Assembly: GCF_026241515.1 (NCBI RefSeq)
Contig: NZ_JAPHPW010000036.1
Location: 1-36,598, forward strand
Length of the DNA: 36,598 bases
DNA from: Vibrio sp. 14G-20
Lineage (GTDB): Bacteria > Pseudomonadota > Gammaproteobacteria > Enterobacterales > Vibrionaceae
Direction of reading: 5' to 3'
Position numbers and translations under genes: made by a program. Below the pieces are notes generated by a model that saw nothing but the letters and a program-made list of their open reading frames with translations, was not told the DNA's origin and did not search any database. Of the stretch, positions 32,142-36,598 are shown in pieces; the stretch's first letter is position 1; each line of letters starts with the position of its first letter.

Positions 32142-34090
32142 TATTCCTCTAATTGAGCTTCTTTTGCGCCTACAGCAGGGTGATAAAGTTCAGAGCCAGT
32201 ATCACGGAACTCCTGTGATTTTTGACGCATTCCCTCCAACGGGTTATCTAGCATCTTAATCTCGATAGCCTGATCAGCGGCTACTTGTTCAGTGTCTTTC
32301 GCATACTCTCGAACTTCTTGAGAAATCTTCATCGAGCAGAACTTAGGCCCACACATAGAGCAGAAGTGAGCAACCTTGCCCGACTCTTGTGGCAGAGTTT
32401 CATCGTGGAAAGAACGCGCTGTTTCTGGGTCTAAAGCTAGATTAAATTGGTCTTCCCAACGGAATTCAAAACGAGCTTTAGATAATGCATTATCTCGGAT
32501 TTGTGCGCCCGGATGCCCTTTTGCCAAGTCTGCTGCATGTGCTGCCAGCTTGTAAGTAATCAAGCCAGTCTTCACATCTTCTTTATTTGGTAAACCCAAA
32601 TGCTCTTTAGGTGTTACATAACAAAGCATCGCACAGCCGTACCAACCAATCATTGCCGCGCCAATACCAGAGGTAATGTGGTCATAACCAGGTGCGATAT
32701 CTGTAGTCAGTGGGCCTAATGTATAGAAAGGTGCTTCATGGCAGTGCTCTAACTGCTCGTCCATGTTCTCTTTAATAAGATGCATAGGTACATGTCCAGG
32801 ACCTTCAATGATCACCTGAACGTCGTATTCCCAAGCAACTTTAGTTAACTCACCTAGAGTACGTAACTCCGAGAACTGAGCCTCATCATTGGCATCTGCA
32901 ATAGAGCCAGGACGTAGGCCATCACCGAGTGACAAAGCCACATCGTACTTCGCACAGATCTCGCAGATCTCGCGGAAGTGTGTGTATAAGAAGCTTTCTT
33001 GGTGATGTGCAAGACACCATTTCGCGATGATAGATCCACCACGAGAGACAATGCCAGTCACACGTTTAGCCGTCATAGGTACGTAACGAAGAAGCAAACC
33101 TGCGTGGATAGTGAAGTAATCAACGCCCTGCTCCGCTTGTTCAATCAGGGTATCGCGCATCACTTCCCAGTTAAGGTCTTCGGCTACGCCATTCACTTTT
33201 TCAAGCGCCTGATACATAGGAACCGTACCAATCGGCACTGGGCTATTACGTAGGATCCATTCACGAGTCTCGTGGATATTACGGCCAGTAGAGAGGTCCA
33301 TTACGGTATCGCCGCCCCAGCGGGTTGACCATACTAGCTTCTCAACTTCTTCTTCAATTGAAGAGCTTACCGAAGAGTTACCGATATTGGCGTTCACTTT
33401 CACTAAGAAGTTTCGGCCAATAATCATAGGTTCTGATTCTGGGTGGTTGATGTTTGAAGGGATGATAGCTCGGCCTTCAGCGACCTCTTTACGCACGAAC
33501 TCAGGGGTAATTTCTTTGGGTAGGTTTGCGCCAAAGTTATGGCCAGGGTGTTGGTGATTAAGCTGTTCATCAGCGAACTTCTGACGCCCCATGTTCTCAC
33601 GTATCGCAATGTACTCCATCTCAGGAGTGATAATTCCCTGACGAGCATAATGCAATTGAGTTACGCATTGCTCGCCAGTAGCGCGACGGATTCTAGGCAG
33701 GTTTCCGTAACGAAGGTTATCTAGGGTTTCATCTTCTAAACGTTCTTTGGTGTAAACAGAGCTTACATCATCGAGCAATTCCGTATCGCCACGCTCTTCA
33801 ATCCATTGCTCTCGCAACTTAGGAAGGCCGCTATAAAGGTCTATTTCATGTGTAGGATCGGTATAAACACCGGAGGTATCGTAGACATGAATCGGCTCAT
33901 TAGGTTCGAATACAGGCTCTTTTTTGGTACCACCAACAAGGCTATCTGCGAGTGAAATTTCTCGTACAGGGACTTGAATGTCCTCTCGAGATCCTTGGAT
34001 GTAAGCTTTTTTTGAATTTGGATAAGGTTGCACGGATAAAGAATCAATGAAATTCTTCGCTTCCAGTCTTGCTTGTTTACGACTCGACAT
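32141..34090 (-). CDS. thiC: HMP-phosphate synthase ThiC
   Basis: 649 aa, full length. Converts aminoimidazole ribotide to 4-amino-5-hydroxymethyl-2-methylpyrimidine phosphate; noncanonical radical SAM enzyme. The 4Fe-4S ligands C577-x2-C580-x4-C585 (CSMCGPKFC) lie near the C-terminus, as expected. Other marks: TIHAGLLLRYVP and EGPGHVPMH. First gene of thiCEFSGH; AAGGA about 11 bp before the ATG. Expression is set by the TPP riboswitch upstream. Confidence 0.98.
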   Translation of the reverse strand: MSSRKQARLEAKNFIDSLSVQPYPNSKKAYIQGSREDIQVPVREISLADSLVGGTKKEPVFEPNEPIHVYDTSGVYTDPTHEIDLYSGLPKLREQWIEERGDTELLDDVSSVYTKERLEDETLDNLRYGNLPRIRRATGEQCVTQLHYARQGIITPEMEYIAIRENMGRQKFADEQLNHQHPGHNFGANLPKEITPEFVRKEVAEGRAIIPSNINHPESEPMIIGRNFLVKVNANIGNSSVSSSIEEEVEKLVWSTRWGGDTVMDLSTGRNIHETREWILRNSPVPIGTVPMYQALEKVNGVAEDLNWEVMRDTLIEQAEQGVDYFTIHAGLLLRYVPMTAKRVTGIVSRGGSIIAKWCLAHHQESFLYTHFREICEICAKYDVALSLGDGLRPGSIADANDEAQFSELRTLGELTKVAWEYDVQVIIEGPGHVPMHLIKENMDEQLEHCHEAPFYTLGPLTTDIAPGYDHITSGIGAAMIGWYGCAMLCYVTPKEHLGLPNKEDVKTGLITYKLAAHAADLAKGHPGAQIRDNALSKARFEFRWEDQFNLALDPETARSFHDETLPQESGKVAHFCSMCGPKFCSMKISQEVREYAKDTEQVAADQAIEIKMLDNPLEGMRQKSQEFRDTGSELYHPAVGAKEAQLEE

Positions 34091-34162
34091 AGCATTTTTC
34101 CTTGGCTTTTAGCCATTATTTATAGGGATAAAAATGCTTGACGGATTTGATGCTACAAGAGG

Positions 34163-34191
34163 GATCACAACAAGAAAATACAGTTGTGATC
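34163..34191 (-). other. Hairpin in thiC leader, possible expression platform
   Basis: GATCACAAC / GTTGTGATC, nine perfect pairs around an 11-nt loop, between the TPP aptamer and thiC. No T-run follows on the minus strand, which argues against a simple terminator. Confidence 0.5.
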
Positions 34192-34232
34192 TGGAGATAG
34201 ATCTCTAGAAGGATTCTAGTTTGATATCTACT

Positions 34233-34315
34233 CTTGTTCCCTTCGCAGGTATTAGCCTGATCAGGTTCAACGGATCCCGAGTTAACGGTCTCAGCCATAT
34301 GGCACTCCGACAAGT
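34233..34315 (-). promoter_or_regulatory. TPP riboswitch (THI element) of the thi operon
   Basis: Minus strand begins CTTGTCGGAGTGCC and contains the invariant CTGAGA of the pyrimidine-sensing arm and the CCTGATCAGGCTAATACCTG thi-box arm, closed by GGGAACAAG. This is a complete THI aptamer; thiamin pyrophosphate binding represses the downstream genes. The 240-aa-type open frames here are shadows. Confidence 0.97.
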
Positions 34316-34330
34316 TCGATCGAGTATATA

Positions 34331-34359
34331 AAAACGGCTTGGATAAACCAAGCCGAGTT
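34331..34359 (-). terminator. crcB terminator
   Basis: CGGCTTGG / CCAAGCCG stem with a 5-nt ATAAA loop, extended by AA / GTT flanks; read leftward it ends in TTTTTATAT. Located 23 bp past the crcB stop and upstream of the TPP riboswitch. Confidence 0.85.
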
Positions 34360-34381
34360 GTTAACAAATCGTAAGAAAGTT

Positions 34382-34765
34382 TTAAGACTTTATCAAAAGT
34401 TGGAAGCCGATCCATGCAGCTGAGATGCTGAGAACCACGTTGAGTAGCACATTGAGTCCCATCTTAAAGAAAGCACCCTGCTGCATAAGAAGCACGTTAT
34501 CCATCGAAAATGTAGAAAATGTAGTCAATGCTCCAAGGAAACCAAGACCGATGATCTGCCTCCATGGTTCTGTCGCAACCATCTCATTCTCAAACGCTGC
34601 GATGAGCAAACCCATAATTAAAGAGCCAATTACGTTAACTGTCAGTGTACCGTAAGGGAAACCACGTCCTAGCATCACCACACATAACTCTGAAATCAAA
34701 TAACGCGAACAAGCACCAAATGCGCCACCAATGGCAATAAAACCTAAAATAGATAACTGACCCAT
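34382..34765 (-). CDS. crcB: Fluoride channel CrcB/Fluc
   Basis: 127 aa, four hydrophobic segments. Dimeric fluoride-specific channel. Signatures: GGAFGACSRYLIS (about 17-29), FPYGTLTVNVIGSLIMGLL (about 40-58) with the conserved Asn, and GFLGALTTFSTFS (about 74-86). The start at 34765 (MGQLSILGF) has a GGGAGG site 5-6 bp upstream; a TTG at 34777 is in frame but less likely. I looked for a fluoride riboswitch upstream and did not see one. Confidence 0.95.
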   Translation of the reverse strand: MGQLSILGFIAIGGAFGACSRYLISELCVVMLGRGFPYGTLTVNVIGSLIMGLLIAAFENEMVATEPWRQIIGLGFLGALTTFSTFSMDNVLLMQQGAFFKMGLNVLLNVVLSISAAWIGFQLLIKS

Positions 34766-34865
34766 GAATCCTCCCAAACAATAGTCCCTATATTCTAGCT
34801 TTACCGTCGATAAAAGCGAGGGTAGAAACTAAGAATGCATGCGCAAATATTAAACGTTACAGGTG

Positions 34866-36248
34866 TCACTTAACTTCAATATATCCCATCAATCCTGTTT
34901 TCATGTGCTCAATTACATGACAGTGGTACATCCAGCTTCCTGGGTTGTCTGCAACAAATGCAGCTTTAGCTCGGCCATTTTTTCCAAGTAACACTGTATC
35001 GGTATGGAAAGGCTCTTCAATTTTTTTACCATCAAGTTCCAATACAGTAAATGTATGACCATGAATATGAATCGGGTGATGATATTGAGTGACGTTCTTA
35101 AGATCGAATATGTAAGTCTTACCCAACTCTAAAGTCGCCAACGGTTCAGGAATATTGTCTTTGCTCATTCCTTCCCATGCTCTTTTATTTGTTAGCCAAA
35201 ACTTAGGCATCGATTTTCCATCTTTGGATACTGGAGAAACAGCCCCTTCCCATTCAAATAAAAAGTCGATCTCTTCAGCATTAGCAAGATCTAGGTTGGG
35301 CACTGGATTCAATGGTAGTAATGGCAACGAACGTCCTTGAGCAAATGCTGAATCTACGACTTCAAATTCACACAAAGAAAATGGGAAACGCCCCTTCATA
35401 TGGAGAACGTTAACTCGCTCACCAGCTTTAGGAGCGATCAGTCCGATATCAACACGCATACCCGGACCAATTTTATGTTGAGTCAGTTTATAAGGCGTTT
35501 TTACAGGATTACCATCGATGGCTATAACCCATGCTTCAGCCCCTTCGACAGCAATAGGGTAAGTGATCGTATTATCGACATTAGCAATACGCAGTCTAGT
35601 CGCTGCATACTGCTTCAACTGATATACAGGTTCATGGACTCCATTAACACTACTCCACTCCCCAGGAGTGCCCATACGAGCACTGAGTCGTGGGATCATT
35701 AAATCTTTCCATTGACCCTGCTTGTCGATGTGCCAATGCTTAAGCATCAATGCGTGTTCTTCATCGAACCGTACTGGATTGCTCTCTTCTACGATAATAA
35801 GACCAACTAAGCCCATACCAAGCTGCTTCACGCTATTCATGTGTGGGTGATACCAAAACGTACCGGCATCTGGCGGCGTAAACTCATAAATGAATGTTTC
35901 ACCTGGCATGATTGGTGGCTGACTTAAGAAAGGAACCCCATCCATTTCGATAGGAATTCTTAAACCATGCCAATGAATAGTCGTCGGCTCTGATAGCTTA
36001 TTCGTAAAGCGGATCGTGACCTTTTCACCCTGTCGACATCGAATCGTTGGCGCTGGAATCTGGCCATTAAAGCCTAGAATATTAGTCTCAAATCCCGTTA
36101 CTAGTTCAGCGGTTGAAGGCTCTGCCGTTAGGTCGTAAACATACTTTCCTTGTTCATCAACCAACCGTTTAATTGAGCAAGCGGGCAGTACAGTGAGTGC
36201 TGATATAGCGAGAGATGATTGAATAAACTTACGACGGGAGATATCCAT
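34866..36248 (-). CDS. Multicopper oxidase with Tat signal, probable lipoprotein
   Basis: 460 aa. The N-terminus has a twin-arginine motif (SRRKFIQSS) and a lipobox-like VLPAC with C24, so export by Tat and lipid attachment are both plausible. Three cupredoxin domains. Copper ligands: HWHG (H92, H94), WYHPH (H134, H136), HPIHIHGH (H391, H394, H396) and HCHVIEHMKTGLM (H442, C443, H444, H448, axial M453); trinuclear and type 1 sites complete. Likely a cuprous or ferrous oxidase akin to CueO/CumA; the substrate is not readable. No Met-rich loop as in CueO is evident. A Fur box lies 45 bp upstream, pointing to iron control. Confidence 0.93.
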   Translation of the reverse strand: MDISRRKFIQSSLAISALTVLPACSIKRLVDEQGKYVYDLTAEPSTAELVTGFETNILGFNGQIPAPTIRCRQGEKVTIRFTNKLSEPTTIHWHGLRIPIEMDGVPFLSQPPIMPGETFIYEFTPPDAGTFWYHPHMNSVKQLGMGLVGLIIVEESNPVRFDEEHALMLKHWHIDKQGQWKDLMIPRLSARMGTPGEWSSVNGVHEPVYQLKQYAATRLRIANVDNTITYPIAVEGAEAWVIAIDGNPVKTPYKLTQHKIGPGMRVDIGLIAPKAGERVNVLHMKGRFPFSLCEFEVVDSAFAQGRSLPLLPLNPVPNLDLANAEEIDFLFEWEGAVSPVSKDGKSMPKFWLTNKRAWEGMSKDNIPEPLATLELGKTYIFDLKNVTQYHHPIHIHGHTFTVLELDGKKIEEPFHTDTVLLGKNGRAKAAFVADNPGSWMYHCHVIEHMKTGLMGYIEVK

Positions 36249-36292
36249 ATTTGTTGCCTTTTAGTAATAACGACCAAAATGTAACAAAATAT

Positions 36293-36307
36293 TGAGAATA
36301 ATTCTCA
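36293..36307. promoter_or_regulatory. Fur box upstream of multicopper oxidase
   Basis: TGAGAATAATTCTCA is a perfect 7-1-7 inverted repeat, and matches the TGA-AAT-N-ATT-TCA pattern of Fur operators (flanks T and T). It lies 45 bp before the oxidase start codon, in the promoter zone. Fe-loaded Fur would repress the gene. Confidence 0.7.
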
Positions 36308-36565
36308 TAAAGAAGTGGGGATTGTGCTGTTGATTGTTTATAAAAGAGGCTGGGATAAGTAAGCACTTACACTTTTAAGGCTAGGTTTTATTAAAAGCAG
36401 GAATTGTCGACTAAAAATCGAACAAATATAAAGTGAAAAAACAGAACTTCTGCTGAGGCATTGATATGGCAGGGTGGAGGTTTCGACTCCCAACAAGCTC
36501 TATTTTGGTAAGTCGGAGAATCCGCTGCTTTGCTAATGGCGTATATATTAGATTCAGAAAGCAAA
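36308..36565. other. Gap with no recognisable gene
   Basis: About 260 bp between the Fur box and the last hairpin. A/T-rich with no credible reading frame, repeat or RNA fold on either strand. A short stretch near 36477-36502 resembles a tRNA T-loop only superficially. It may be promoter sequence for the multicopper oxidase and the 3' flank of a gene beyond the edge. Confidence 0.6.
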
Positions 36566-36593
36566 AAGGCTCTAGCATTTCTGCTAGAGCCTT
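36566..36593 (-). terminator. Leftward terminator of a gene beyond the right edge
   Basis: AAGGCTCTAGCA / TGCTAGAGCCTT, 12 perfect pairs with a TTTC loop; followed leftward by a T5 run (A5 on the plus strand, 36563-36567). The gene it ends is outside the window. Confidence 0.85.
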
Positions 36594-36598
36594 AAATA

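Noticed and set aside
34116..34415. 99-aa open frame on the minus strand
   Set aside because: It overlies the TPP riboswitch and the crcB terminator, which explain the sequence.
34766..34865. Fluoride riboswitch before crcB
   Set aside because: The conserved pseudoknot elements of the crcB motif are not found in the 100 bp upstream.
36477..36502. tRNA-like stretch GGAGGTTTCGACTCCC
   Set aside because: It resembles a T-arm but the loop is shifted and no acceptor, D or anticodon arm can be placed around it.

Overview
The window reads as origin-proximal chromosome 1 of a Vibrio-type gammaproteobacterium. Evidence: ubiD-fre, rho-trxA-rhlB-gppA, uvrD and recQ proteins with close Enterobacteria/Vibrio-like motifs; a thiCEFSGH operon; a CsrB-type RNA; an rRNA operon promoter at the left edge; and three ParB centromere (parS) sites within 7 kb. 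The species cannot be fixed from the sequence alone. No prophage, transposase, CRISPR array or tRNA was found.

Layout. Bases 1-248 hold the leftward P1/P2 promoters, boxA and leader of an rRNA operon whose 16S gene lies off the left edge. Next, on the minus strand, come ubiD, a 2Fe-2S ferredoxin and fre (359-3200), a helical exported protein of unknown role, rho and trxA. rhlB and gppA run rightward (6303-9113). A preQ1-I riboswitch controls yhhQ (9214-9885). Then come a small uncharacterised gene with recQ, then rarD, an AraC-type regulator, a LysE-type exporter and periplasmic gamma-glutamyltransferase. The 16909-17692 gap is not empty: it holds a CsrB-family regulatory RNA with about 28 GGA motifs and an upstream GacA/UvrY-type palindrome. 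tpx and uvrD (with a LexA box) follow.

Accessory part. Bases 20812-23221 form a four-gene operon, DUF2282 precursor peptide, DUF692/MNIO oxygenase, DUF2063 partner and DoxX membrane protein: a bufferin-type RiPP system, which in studied relatives makes thiol-modified, copper-binding peptides. It is the most unusual system in the window. A Bcr/CflA-type efflux pump, a divergent LysR regulator and an aminopeptidase P follow.

Right part. The thiamin operon thiC-thiE-thiF-thiS-thiG-thiH reads leftward under a TPP riboswitch. Its ThiE carries a ~200-residue N-terminal extension that resembles a decayed ThiD-like kinase. The parS sites sit in the efflux gene, between pepP and thiH, and inside thiE. 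crcB and a Tat-exported multicopper oxidase, preceded by a Fur box, close the window, with a leftward terminator of an unseen gene at the right edge.

Other surprises are a UbiD with a tandemly duplicated C-terminal domain and the ubiD-ferredoxin-fre gene order, which plausibly couples reduced-flavin supply to prenyl-FMN-dependent decarboxylation.
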